A stretch of 64,000 nucleotides of DNA from Silene latifolia (Eukaryota > Streptophyta > Magnoliopsida > Caryophyllales > Caryophyllaceae), in assembly GCF_048544455.1 (NCBI RefSeq), contig NC_133528.1, positions 49,156,293-49,220,292 of the forward strand, in the 5' to 3' direction. The position numbers and the translations under genes were made by a program. Positions 52,001 through 64,000 of the stretch are shown here, piece after piece. Under the pieces are notes generated by a model, which saw only the letters and a program-made list of their open reading frames with translations, was not told the origin of the DNA and made no database searches. The first letter of the stretch is position 1, and every line of letters begins with the position of its first letter.

Positions 52001-53500
52001 TTTATAAATTATATGTTTAATTTGGAATTAAATGGTAAAAGTTATGATTTATACGATTTATTAATGAAGTAAATTATAAATATTTTTTGGGCAAATTTTA
52101 TTGAGTTTTTGGAATCTTGATAATATTTCAGTATTTAGAAAACTGTGATTTCGAATTTTTTCAAATTTTTATGATTTATTGGGAATTATTACAAAATTAT
52201 TATGATTAATAGAAGGTTAAATAAGCAATAATACAAAACCAAGTTGAATTATTGTCAAATGATTATTGAAGACTAATTTTTGAGTCCTAATAAGGTTAGG
52301 ATAATTAACTTGGGCTTATATTTGATTTAAGTATTGATTTGTGATTTTAATAAGTTGTTATCACGCATTTCCATAAAACGGATTATATACGATATAAGAT
52401 TTAAGTAGGGCGATTTGGCACATTAATTTGGCATGTTAGACACATATATTAATGCTGCAATTTTATTGATAAATGTCATATTTTATTTATATAATTTTGA
52501 ATTATATAATTTTATCTTAGTATGGTCTTAGTTTTAATCGGTATTACCCGTAATGTAAGGGATTACCGATTCGGTTGTAATTTATTGTGATCTCGTATCA
52601 CTTTTTCCTAGTTTTTCATTTTACAAATGTATAATAGGAATAGCTATGTATTTTATTATTATTTGTAATTCCGGAGTTCCTTCAAGATGTTGCCATTAGG
52701 AAGGTGTTTCGATAAGACAAAGTTTTCTTGGAAGGCGTGCCATTTGAAGATTCTAGGGACCAAAGGAGTTGGTTTCCGAATTTGTAATAGATTATTAGAT
52801 TTTCTGTTTTAGGAAAGGCCATACTAGGAAATTTATTTATTGCTTTGCAATTTTCTTTATATATTGCATGCATTGACAAATCGCCATTAACATCACATGC
52901 ATTTTTATATATATATCGTCTTTTCGACCGTGTCGATTATAATTATCGTTAGTTCACTTATATAGTTCACATAAAAGTGATAGATAATAAATCGACAAGA
53001 CCTCTCACATATTTAAAATTGAGATTAGCCTTTCCAAATAGTAGGACCCATGAATCCCTTTGACATTTGGGGTAGATTCGGTTTCCCGTGGTACTTTCAT
53101 TTTTCATTGGGTAAGTAGGATAATAAAACATTATTACACGCGAAATTTGGTTGGACTCAACGGGATATAAAGACTAGTCTTATGTTCCGGGGCTAAAGAT
53201 GAAATTTATGAAATTCATCGACCGAGAGTTCTAAGGTAGAATCAATTAAAGAGTTAATTCACCAAATTTATGCAAGTATGGGATATATCGGTTTCTCGTG
53301 TCCATGTTTGTGTAAAGATGGATCTCGGAATCATTTATATAATTGGGTGGAGGTCATTATATAAATGCTAAAATATGCTAAAATATTTTTATATATTAAC
53401 GATGAATGTTTCTTTTCCCACTATTTCGTTGTTTTATGTTGTTCTTTATCATTTCTCCTATTTATATACGATATCAATTCGATTATAACACGAGTTTCCG
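52001..53500 (+). other. Decayed 5' interior of element E
   Basis: AT-rich, no readable gag. No RNA gene, second element or host gene is recognisable. Confidence 0.5.
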
Positions 53501-56450
53501 CTAAACCACTATCACTAACGACAAATAGAATCTCTTTCTAAATCCTCAAATGAACCGAATCATAGGTTATGGACTAGCTCCATAGGAATCGTTTATTCCA
53601 TAGAACTCGATAGGAACCGTCCTATGCAAATATGAGCTTAACATCTTAGAGTTCCTTACATACCTATCTCTTGTGAAGATTATGAATAGAAATAATAATT
53701 AGTCAAAATATGTTTTGATGAATTCTTCTATACATTCATGGTTCAACAATCTTATTGCTCAACCTAAACACTTGTCATCAAGCACTTAAGTTGTTAAGAA
53801 GATGACAATGTTAAATTGGTAAATTAATTTGTTAGAAATTTTGATTTACCAAATACCACAATAGAGTTAACCCTTGTGAAGGATTAACTAGGAATTTATA
53901 TGAAGATAAGTCTTCATCAAGTAGAAATTCTTGAAGTCAGTGGGGGCAATAAGAAGTAAGTACCTATCTTAATTGTTAAGGATAGAACTAAGTTCGAAAA
54001 AGAAGGTGTTAGACACTAAAATAGATACTAACCCCAATAAGTAAAGATCAAGGAAGTTGGTCGTGTGACTCCAACATATTCCTTCTTGAAAATTTATGAC
54101 ATTGACATTACATTCTTACCAAATACCACATCATGAGTATTTGATACAAATTTGTGAATTTCGTCATGATATTTGGCACTATCATGTGACGACTAGCAAA
54201 AATAAGTTCAGAAATTTGCATGAATGGAACTAGGGTAGTTGCCATTTCATCCATGAACATATGAATGATGAAGTGTATTCATTTTAGTTTTGTATTTAGA
54301 AATGTACCTCAATAATTGTTATGATGTACACTAACTCTTAATAAGAATATAATGCAAGTTTTTATAAAACGCAAAGGGTTTCTCTATTATGCAATTAAAA
54401 CAAGCGTTGTGCCCTTACTTACCACGATTAAGTTTATGGTGAGACCATACAAATCAAGGTAATTATATTCAAACTAGAAATAAAATGTCATATATACAAA
54501 ACTCAAGTTGGTGACCCCAATCATTTCTCAATTTTCGATTGAAAATTACATTTAGAAACTAGTTTTGACTAGTCTCCCAAACCATTTGATTGGGAATCTT
54601 TTGGTGTATGAGAATTTTGAATTCAAAGCAAGTTAATTCATGACTTTTTCTGGAAAAGGATTATGAATAGAGCAAGATATTCACCCTATTTACACTTTGA
54701 AGTGTACGGTCGAATACAATTTAAATCAGAGAAGGTTATTACTTCTTCATCTCTTTTACCAACAAATTAGGTAGATACTTGATATCCACTTAATGAGGTA
54801 AGAAGAGAAATTCTTTCAATAAGTTCAATGAATGTTTAAAAGGTATCAAAACCTGCAGATTATAAAACCAAAGTATTAGTACTTTGTTAAAATGAGGAAC
54901 AATAAAGTGATGACTTTTATCTGCACCAAAAAGAGTGTGATATGATATCACAAGTTCACTTTCATTACGGTATGATTGAATCTTTACTATAAAGTTGGAG
55001 GTAGTTTCTATCACAATTTGTCTGGGATTTAAATTTTCCACTAAAACAAAACATAGTTAAAGCAATCAAGTACAATTCATATATGATATGATTAGGCATG
55101 GTACCTAAGTTGTAGCTTATTTCGGAAGAAAGCATATGGCTTTGTAACCCAACAATCACGAGAACAACAGGTTTGTGCCTCGTGATGCTGTCTTTTGGGA
55201 AAAGAGGATTATTTCTTAAAGACATAGTGGGAAAAAAATGTTCAAGAGCCACAAACTGAGAATAAGACATAGGAAGATGTTCCTTCTTGTTCAAAATTAG
55301 TAATTATTTCTTCGAAACCTAAAGTGGACAAGAGTCATGTTACTTTTGAAAGTAACATGAACCTGTAACTTATTAAGATTGTTTTATCTAGTCTAAACTC
55401 CACAAGAGTCCGAAATAAGCATAAACATGAAAATGTTTATTTAGCTTCGTTGGTTGGTGGCAAAGGGTTTTGCACGCAATAACAACGCTTCATTGTATTC
55501 GGATATGATTTGATATAGTTGGATTTTAAAATCATCTTGCATGAGTTTTGTAAATCGCAACTATCCTAAGGTAGGATGCGAACTTATGAAGAAGTCTTAA
55601 GTAGAAGTTAAGGAGTTGAATTGTATGTTTTGATCATGTGATAAACTTTTCTCGAATTGTCGAGAAGTTTTGTTTATACATGAAGTTTAGTGGGAGTAGG
55701 GTGGTATTATTAGTCTTATATGTGAATGACATATTGATCACTGTGAAGTGATGAAAGACTTAGGAGAAGAATAATACATCTCTAAGGTATCCAGATCTAT
55801 AAAGATAGATCTAAGAGGATATTAGAATAAAGTTAATATTCTTATATTAATAAGAATCTTGACAAGTTCAATGGTGTTGAACATGTAGAAATTGAATCCA
55901 ATTGCTTCCGCTGCGGGATTAATTCATTATGCTAAGATGTATTACCATTCTTAAAACCTCGTATACTTGGAGTATGAGGAGATATTACAAATCGAATCCT
56001 TGAGAGAAGTCTCTATATAGCCACATAGTTCATTAGTTAGTACTCATGAAGTACTAAAGATATGAAGCTAAGCATTTAGAAATGAGATGGATTTATGTGC
56101 AAGGAGTTACACAAAAACCATATTCTAAACACATAAGGATGGTTAGAGAACCATCTTGGCTATATTATTTAAGGAAGATATCTGCTAGAAACGTCCTAGG
56201 CAGTTGAACAATGAGATATACACAACGGAACTTGCGTACACTTGCAATAATGAGATATGCAAGAAGGAAGGGATGATATTAGGATTCAGTTTTGTGAATT
56301 GGAGGAACTATGGTAGTTCGTTCCAATAATCGAAGATCCTATCCCACTCACTGTGAGGACAGTAGGAGCTATTCTAAGGCAAGATAGCCTATGTCTAGAT
56401 TGGATCTAGACACATATACTCAAAAATGGTTTTTATAATAAAGATTTTAC
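53501..56450 (+). pseudogene. Decayed copia pol of element E
   Basis: Only fragments are readable. Near 55171-55200 the frame FVPRDAVFWE matches the segment that joins integrase to RT in copia elements (usually SRDVxFxE). About 0.54 kb later LYVNDILIT (about 55716) is the RT motif C, with Asn replacing the first catalytic Asp. After it come GIQIYKDRSKRI and YINKNLDKF, typical of the RT end. Many stops and indels. The minus-strand ORFs at 54790-55294 are antisense shadows. Confidence 0.68.
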
Positions 56451-57370
56451 ATAACAAAGGGAAATAGTATATAGTAAGGTTAGTAAAGTGCAAAGTGTTG
56501 CTAAGACTTACTAATCAAGGCCTTCTCATAGGCTTAGCATGATGTGTCATGCCATTTCAATTGAATTGAGATGATCCACTATATACAAGATTAAAAATAA
56601 ATCATAGATTATGTAGTAATTAATATTGTATCAATTTTACATATGTGTTAATACATTCGTCGTTATAGTTTAATTACAAACTCTTTTATTACTTTGTTAT
56701 ATCCAAATAGGTTGTTGAGACAATATTGAACCCTATTAAAGTGAACTGGATTAACATAGTATTGGCCTCTAGTTTCTTATATGAGGTGACGTCTCCAAGT
56801 GACTAGAGTGTGATGCGATTGATGGCAAGTTCAAGTGCCACATAGTCATAAGAGATGACGAGTCGATCACATAGGCAGACTGTATGAGACACTCTGTCGG
56901 GCAGTGACCGCTTATAGAGTTCTGGCAATATTTATATAGCCTGGTCGTGGCGAGAGCTACTATAGTATTCTTTTTAGTCGATTCTTTGACTAGAGACTAT
57001 TCGCCCAAGTCGGCACAGTTTCTGATTGACTTTGATTTTTACCCCAAGCCATTCTGTCAAAAGGGGTGAGTGTGCATCTTTTGGGTCATGATGAACTATG
57101 GGTGTACGAAGGGAATAGTGCGATAGGAATTGTCCACCCCTTGTCAGGGTTATTTGAAATCTCAAGGCCACTCGAGGAGTATTGAACTGAAAATGCGTGG
57201 CCATGCTCGGAAAGTATCTACGGTAGATTTTTCCGGTCAGACAGTTACTCTCCAGATTGAGGAAACCACTCTAGATATGATCACATGCAAGTACGACCTG
57301 CAAGACACCTTGCATTGAGTGGGAGATTGTAATAGGACAAGAGAATTGGTGACGCACACTTGTCTCGGAC
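56451..57370 (+). other. 3' noncoding region of element E
   Basis: Long untranslated 3' part ending in two AGTGGGAGATTG purine motifs (57319 and 57372). No ORF is credible. Confidence 0.6.
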
Positions 57371-57381
57371 AAGTGGGAGAT
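57371..57381 (+). promoter_or_regulatory. Polypurine tract of element E
   Basis: AAGTGGGAGAT immediately before the 3' LTR start TGTTGGAG; a similar motif lies 53 bases upstream. Confidence 0.75.
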
Positions 57382-57453
57382 TGTTGGAGTATGTGTCCGC
57401 AACAATAGTGCGATTACATAATCAAATCTCATAATAAGAATACGTAAGGGATG

Positions 57454-57455
<2 letters not shown>
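57382..57455 (+). repeat. 3' LTR of element E, truncated
   Basis: About 74 bases matching 47338-47411, ending where a natural TAATATATATA stretch has grown into a microsatellite. Confidence 0.82.
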
Positions 57456-57516
<61 letters not shown>

Positions 57517-57517
57517 G
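57456..57517. repeat. (TA)n(GA)n microsatellite
   Basis: About 40 bases of TA followed by about 20 bases of GA, at the point where element E is truncated. Confidence 0.93.
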
Positions 57518-58246
57518 GGCAAGATCCGGTGAGTCCACCTATATTTTTGAGTCCCATGAATCCACTTATATATCACACACGTTACACAAGAATATCACAA
57601 ATTGAGCTATTAAAGCAATAGTAGTCACCACGCGCGTGTTGGCATATCACGAATTGCACTACCCTACTAAACTTGTAATCTTGGGAGTAGTAGTCATCAC
57701 ACAGGTGTTGGCATATTAAAAGCAGCCCATGATTTCCACTACTAGAACATAACACACCAAATAATTTAACTTATCCAATGATTAATGTCTTCCAAGTTTG
57801 CAACATGAGACGTAGAGTAGTGGGCTGCCACAAACAGCATTACAGTTACAGTTGTCCTGTTCCAACCTCCATTTTTTTAACATTTGACATGGAATGATCA
57901 CAAATCACGCGGGTATTGGCATATTAAAGCAGTCCTGCATACTGACGCTGTTACACAAGAGTCAAGTCGTAAAAATATTTGAGTTAGTATATGCTCATCT
58001 AAATCGTTCATTATTGCGTGCATGGTTTTCTGTATTTACTATAAATACATTAGTTAGTATATAATATGATAATCCTCTTGTCTTTTTATCTCTCTCTATT
58101 CTCTAATGGGTTGAGCTATGTAACAGAGGAGACACAAATAATGGAGGATTACAATGGTATACAAGATGACTGGCAATGAAGATGGTGAAAGGCGGAGTTA
58201 GGTGTGATACATAAGTGGACTGGCAATGAAGATCACAGCTTAGATT
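57518..58246. other. Unassigned stretch with short dispersed repeats
   Basis: No ORF. Three degenerate copies of CACGCGNGTGTTGGCATATTA occur near 57636, 57697 and 57905, and GACTGGCAATGAAGAT occurs twice (58167, 58218). It starts right after the GA run with GGGGCAAGATCCGGTGAG. Possibly a small non-autonomous DNA element; ends not defined. Confidence 0.4.
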
Positions 58247-58318
58247 TTTTTTGAAAAAAAAAAAAAATTTAAATTTTTTTTTTTAAAAAAAAAGTTTTTT
58301 TTTTTTTTTTTTTTTTTG
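58247..58318. repeat. Alternating poly(A)/poly(T) runs
   Basis: Homopolymer runs of A and T up to about 24 bases. Exact length is likely unreliable in the assembly. Confidence 0.9.
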
Positions 58319-58327
58319 TAAAAGAAA

Positions 58328-61094
58328 TGTGACACCCTCATTTTTAGCGTTAAATAAACACGTAAATTCTACAGAAAAACTGACAGGATATGTTTGTAAT
58401 TGGTTCAACTAGATAAAACCTGTAATTTTAAAAACTTTTCTAAACCATTCACAAACATTTCCAATTGAAGAGTGCCAAAACCTGCAAAAACTAACAAACT
58501 AATTTACATAACATAGCTAAAGTCGCGAGAATAAAGTGATACAAACCAAAGTAAGAGAGGGAGACATATGTCCCTCCAAAATATAAACACAACCATAAGT
58601 TTAAAGGTTTACTACAAAATATAACCAAACTAGGTCCAAGATTCTTTTGCTCACTAGCTCGGCCGTGTACCCCATCTAATCATCATCAACCTGTCAATCG
58701 CATTTTATACAAACACGAAAGCCACAATTCAGTGGGGAGTAACTTCGAGTCCTCCCAGCCACGAAATGTCATAATTAATATAACATGTAAACATAAGAGT
58801 ATGAATATGAATAACACGTAGCCTTAGCATATAGATGCTAGACAATCATGGTTATCATGTGAACAACAATACAACAACACATAGTCCTAGCATGTGAATA
58901 CTAGACCGACTCGTACTACACTATCATGTGAATCACATAACATCCAGGAATCCAAACTCTATCAACCATAGCCGGCTTGCATCTCACCTTCTATGATTCA
59001 TAGAATCATCAAACAAGAAAGGACAATATATCAAAGACAGGCATAAGTTCTTAGCACTGTCAATAGTCACTCTGTAACTCGAGTCTATACCACGAGGTAG
59101 GGAAGGTAATCGAACCGGTATCTTGGCTCAGAGGTTCTATCAAAACATGGCCAAGACACAACACTACCCTAGTCCTAAATCTGTGCAGACCTAGACATGC
59201 GGATACACACCACCGCACCCAAGACCCACAATTTTTTTAAAACAAAGTGAGTACCCTAAGGAGTCCACCAAAGGGTTGGCTAGTACTTAAGCTGACCACT
59301 TACTCTCAAAACAAGTAACGAGGTCATGCCCCAACTTGGATATAATCCCACCAAGTCAGGAACACAAAGGCTATTAAGCAGTGAACATATACTCGTCAAA
59401 GACTATAAAGGCCTATCTATGACAAACACAACAACCTGCAAGAAGTATTCAATACCAATTCCATTTCAAGCAATATTAACAATATTAAAGGTTTCAGGGA
59501 ATCTAAGGCCGTTTCTACAATATAAGAAACCATTCAATTCAACCAACAACACATGTGAACTAAAAACATAATAAATGGCCTAAAACAAGAATAAGGCCAA
59601 TTATCCATTTTTCACAATAATTTTCATCCAACCGAATTTTTACCCGCAACCCCAGTCCTGCGATAGGTACGGGTTCAATCATGGTGACCAATCACACAAT
59701 TGATCGACATCGATTCAGTCAAAGGGACTAAGGCTCAGTTTTCGGCATAATCATCCAAACATTACAATTATCGCTATAGAATACATTTTAAGCCTATTCA
59801 TTACAATTTCATATCATAACCTATCCTAACATGTGCCAACTACCAATATAAGCATAACTTTACCATCAACATTATATTTACACCTAACATTATTCTTTTC
59901 ATAAAACTACCCATATGTTACTTATACTAAATATAACATTAATACACCCGAAACGACGAACAACGCATGAAAAATCGCGAAAACAAGCAACGGGCCGACC
60001 CGGGCCAATCCAGGGCTGCCGTGGGCCTGCCGGGCCTGCTGGGCCGCCACCCCCAAAACTCCGTTTCTCCGTTTTTGTTCATTTTAGCATCGTTTTAAGC
60101 ATCAATTAATCATTCCCATTTCATTTCCATACTAATATGTGAACTTAAACTAACAAAAGACATGATTTTAACCCATATATTCATGTGAAATAAACTACTC
60201 AAATAACATTCACCAAAATCATACAAAAAGTAAAGAATGTGACATTTATTCGTCGAGTAACTCGAAATATGTTACCTTAAGCTAGAAAAAGGCAAAATAA
60301 CCCTTGAGAAAACCCTAAAAACAGTAGCTACCCATCATCCTCTACTATATAGGAGTCCCCTATATCATCCTCATAATCTTCACCTATTAAAAACAACAAA
60401 AACACCATAATAATTACTAAAACCGAAATTATGCCCAAAATCATCTTAAATCGACATAATGAAAACTGAAATTAAAACATACTAGGATGTAGATCTTGAA
60501 GAGAGGATTCCGAAAATATTAATTTTGCGAAAATCGGACTAGAAACGAAGAAGTTATGATGAAATTACGGTTGTAAGTTTTTTTTTTATTTTTGTGAATT
60601 TTCGGTCAAGAGGCAAGAACAAAGGAACAAAGGAAACCTTAGGAAGAAATAGGAAGGAGGGGGAAGAAGGAGTGCCGCGGAAAAGGGGGAAAGGAGCGGG
60701 ATATGTGGCGGAATTTCATTAGTCGGTTTTGGCTCGTTTCGACGATAATTAGAACCGTTTGTCAAATGCAAATTCCGACAATGCCAAAGTTCTTAAACAC
60801 AAGATTACAAGAAGATTGAGTACTCATATGACCCATTTCCAAAATCGTTTGCCCAATTTTCACAAGAATTTCCATTTTCCCCGATATGCCCTTATTTCGA
60901 AATAAAAGGTTTTTACATGGTTTAAATTATTTTTAAACATTTCGAAACTATCAAAATAAATACTTTACTTCAAAATATGATAGAATTATATTTCATTGAA
61001 TTATTATTACTTCAAATACATTAATATTAAATTTTACTTGATTAATAAATTACTTCCGCAATATAATAACGGTCCGAAATTACGGGGTGTTACA
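58328..61094 (-). repeat. 3' LTR of element F (Ty3, Tekay-like ends)
   Basis: Plus-strand ends TGTGACACCC and GGGTGTTACA, inverted tips TGTRACACCC, as in Tekay/Del chromovirus LTRs. Length 2767 bp. On the minus strand it is preceded by a polypurine tract, so this is the 3' LTR of a minus-strand element. It holds only short ORFs without recognisable products. Confidence 0.7.
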
Positions 61095-61112
61095 ATCATC
61101 CCTCCTTTTAAG
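61095..61112 (-). promoter_or_regulatory. Polypurine tract of element F
   Basis: The minus strand reads AAAAGGAGGGATGAT before the LTR, with TTTCGAGGACAAACTTCTT just upstream, the usual end of the internal region in Tekay-type elements. Confidence 0.7.
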
Positions 61113-64000
61113 AAGTTTGTCCTCGAAACTAGCAAGTAGAAAACGAAAATACAATAAGGACGAACTTAATTTTCCAAGGGTGAAAATCAAAACATTCAAA
61201 ACAAATTGGAATTTCAAAAGATGATCCTTCAAAAGGGGTTAAGAAAACTTTCAAAAGCACGATGTCCATATCAAGGGAATGAGAGAACTCTTGATGCATG
61301 CAAGCGCGCTATCATTCCGAATCAAGGGCAAATCAAAATACGAAATCATTCGCCGATAAGTGCAGAACTAGTTATCAGACGTCTCCCATAACGAATCCTG
61401 ACAACGAATCAACGCCAAAACAAAATGAAAGCGAAAGGTCAAATGCAATTGTTATAGAAAAAATGGTAAATCATTTTTCAAACTTTACCAGAAGTCAAGT
61501 TTTCCAAATATAATACAAATTTTAACAATGAATCGAAAAGTTAACTCACATTGGTCCGAAATTACACAAAATGAGAAATAGCTTAGGTATCAAATCGAAC
61601 ACTAAGGTTGAAAGAAAGTGAGAAATCATTTTCAAATGTTATAGAAAGAGGTCAATTTGTAGATTTAACTCCAAATTTAAAATAATGAACCAAAAGTTTA
61701 CTCAAACTAAATAGAATCTATGCAAGATGGAAAACAACTCGGGAACGAGAAGTGCAACTCGCGATAGGGAACTCACACCCAACATACAAGAAGGAATTGA
61801 ACTCTTAAAGGTGGAATTTTTGGATGAAGTCAATAAAGATGTCAACGAACAAGACGCTTTACTCAAAAGATCAAATGAGTTCCAAAAAGGCGAACTCAAC
61901 GGAACAAGCCAGAATAGCAAGAATGACAATTGTCGGAGATCGGAATTAGGAAGATCGGTACATCGAGAAAGGTTCACACAATTTTCCAACCACAGAGTCA
62001 TCCTACTAGGTCCTTCGAACATCAACAGGGCAACAACCAGAGGCCACACTAATCCAAAGAGCCATCTGAACCACTCATCGACAAGTCTACTTGTAAGCTA
62101 ATCCTTGGGACAATCATATCCTCTACAATTATAACTTAACAATTTCCCAATCAAAATGTTTCCACCAATATCCTCTACCGAACAAAATCAAAATCCAAAG
62201 TCGAAACTAGTGACAATATTATACCCTTACCAAGATTCAATATTCCCAAACGGATTCATGCTTGAAACCAACCCACAAGCAACATGTTGCACTATCCAAT
62301 CCATAATTAGCACTAACTATAAGATAAATGGGTTCATCACACAAATCATCTGATCGGTTTACTCAAGATTCACTATCCTACTTCCCAACAATATTCCAAT
62401 TCCAATAGAAAGATTCCTCAAAGGATTAAATATAGAACCAAACATACAATAACATTCCACAAACTTAGCTATCAATCCCCAATACTGTAAAGTAAGGCTC
62501 AAATGACAAACGAACAATCCCCGAACGAACAATGCCCAAAACAAATCCAAAATAACCATAGAAATACTCCACCAAGGTAAACTAATCCCATTAGTCTCAT
62601 CATCAAATCGAAACCAAAGTGAGTCTTATACCACCAAATCACACGAACCTCAAATCGCAAGGAGACTACAACATTGCCATCATAAGAATTCCATCAAAAA
62701 TCTAGCTCTCATCTTACATGGTCAAATACAGACACAAACTCCTACACCAATTCCCGACAAAATCAAAATACAAAAATCCTCAAATCACATCCCACTAACT
62801 CTGTAAACATGGTCAACAAGGTACCAACTATACTAAGTAGATAAGAAGTGATAACGGGATAGAGAAACGGTAAAATATTTTCGAAGGGTGCATGAGCATG
62901 ACAAGTTAGGAAACTAAGGAATCGAACCGTAAAGATAACGGTTGACAGAAATAAGAGGTACTCGAGTTAAGAAGATATCTCGGGCAAGAAGAAGATACGT
63001 AAACTTCGGCATAAAAATAGGGTTCAACGAACGCTAAAGAGAAGGAGATGAGAACAGAAGCGGCATAATGAAAGGGTTACCGCTTAACCAAACACTCCTC
63101 AAAGCTTATGATCGCTATGATAAGGTTACATCACTAAGGTGCTCAACAAAGACTCAAAAGTCTACCAAATCATAGGACTAACAAGAACTCCACAATGGTA
63201 GGTTTTCCTCAACTCAATTGGTTCCAAGAGCCAAAATCAATTCACCACACAAATTCATTTGTTACCATCCAAGTCCAAAAGTATCTCCTTTACAATTCTC
63301 GTCACCGACTTACCATGGCTTGTTTACACTATCATCTCACCACTTCGTACTTCTAGTCTCCGATATCATAAATTAGAATCGCATCTTTGAACTCACGAAC
63401 TACATCGAACAACTCCCCAACAAAATTCCCAAATTCAGATATGATTAATAAGGTCAACCACGTGTTCTCAAATCTCAAAAGGTCAACAAGGGCTACTCTA
63501 TACTAGATTTGGTCAACTCAAAAGGTTTTAACAAACTAACTAATTCCAAAGTACGATACCAATCCATTAAGCAACGTCAATGTCCTATTGTATTCCTTTC
63601 AAGGCTTACAAAGATTGGGCTAACTATCATTCCTTTAATTCTCCACAAGAAACATCGAGACTCTCAAATGAAGTAGCTTAGGTTCATTCCAATTTATGTG
63701 CTAAGGTAGTACCCATGCTCAATCACCTATAACAAACAAGCTCTCAATAGACATAAATCCCAAGGTGTTTCTCAACTCACTAGGCTCTCACACCAAGCAC
63801 AACTAACAAGACTAACCAAAGGATCCCAAGTTATCTTCTCATATACAACTCAAACCTTAAACAATCAATTTTCTCAACTCGTTCACGCCCTCCAATGATT
63901 CATTCACTCACCCCAAGGTACGAGGCTCAGTTAAAAAAAACATTCTCTCATAACCGGGTTCTCTTGAACAAGAGGACTATCCCGTGGAATAAAAGGAAGG
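61113..64000 (-). mobile_element. Element F interior, no recognisable coding domain
   Basis: In a complete Tekay-type element the end of integrase and a chromodomain would lie in this interval. None is readable on the minus strand. The longest frames are 115 codons (62049-61702, minus) and 124 codons (61727-62101, plus), overlapping each other and without known motifs. It is either a long decayed 3' region or a non-autonomous derivative. The sequence is A/C-rich on the plus strand and has no second LTR. Confidence 0.5.

Larger units (their letters stand above)
47338..57455 (+). mobile_element. Element E: Ty1/copia retrotransposon, degenerate, hosting LINE-2
   Basis: 5' LTR begins TGTTGGAGTATGT at 47338; the same sequence recurs at 57382 after an AAGTGGGAGAT polypurine tract. 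The primer-binding site TGGTATCAGAGC (tRNA-Met type, standard for copia) is at 51191. The interior is AT-rich and decayed, with RT traces only. The 3' LTR is recognisable for about 75 bases, then lost in a microsatellite. Confidence 0.85.

Noticed and set aside
61702-62101. Overlapping 115- and 124-codon ORFs as a new gene pair
   Set aside because: They lie on opposite strands over the same bases, have no motif or promoter, and sit in the interior of element F.

Overview
The window is repetitive nuclear DNA from a flowering plant. I found no ordinary host gene. Nearly every base can be placed in nested transposable elements: Ty3/gypsy (Tat/Ogre-like, Athila-like, and one with Tekay-type ends), Ty1/copia, plant L1-type LINEs and one CACTA-type DNA transposon. 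Lineage calls rest on primer-binding sites, LTR tips, target-site duplications (TSDs) and polyprotein motifs. A eudicot with a large, repeat-rich genome is likely; the species cannot be read from the sequence.

Layout. (1) 1-16263, minus strand: 5' part of a Tat/Ogre-like element (gag, protease and start of RT at 3857-1; 5' LTR 13782-16263). Its leader is split by element A (4644-13055, minus), a non-autonomous Athila-related element. The 3' LTR of A holds a CACTA-type transposon (6061-7750) next to a 680-bp direct duplication. (2) The Tat element sits in the endonuclease region of LINE-1 (16264-19613, plus), whose RNase H region resumes at 39573-39778. (3) LINE-1 is interrupted by element B (19614-39572, plus, TSD GTCTT), an Athila-like element whose 5' LTR is interrupted by its younger relative element C (20745-30274, plus, TSD CCATA). 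(4) 39779-47337: another Athila-like element, D (plus), with a rearranged 5' end. An inverted copy of LTR plus flanking LINE DNA forms a large imperfect palindrome (arms about 1.28 kb). (5) D is cut at 47338 by copia element E, whose 5' LTR contains a 5'-truncated LINE-2 (minus). (6) The 3' LTR of E dissolves into a TA/GA microsatellite at about 57.46 kb. After an unassigned stretch comes a 2.77-kb LTR (58328-61094) with Tekay-type TGTRACACCC tips, belonging to a minus-strand element F that runs off the right edge.

The most interesting signal is in the A/B/C family. It carries (i) dense clusters of the palindrome ACTCGATCGAGT in the LTR, between gag and protease, and after integrase; (ii) two RNA hairpins at fixed distances after the tRNA-Asp-type primer-binding site, one capped in A by a cUUCGg tetraloop; and (iii) two copies of a hairpin-plus-polypurine module, one abutting the 3' LTR and one about 1.4-1.5 kb inside. 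The terminal hairpin shows two compensatory base-pair changes between A and C. These look like conserved cis-acting signals and may let coding-dead members be mobilised in trans. No element here has an intact full gag-pol.
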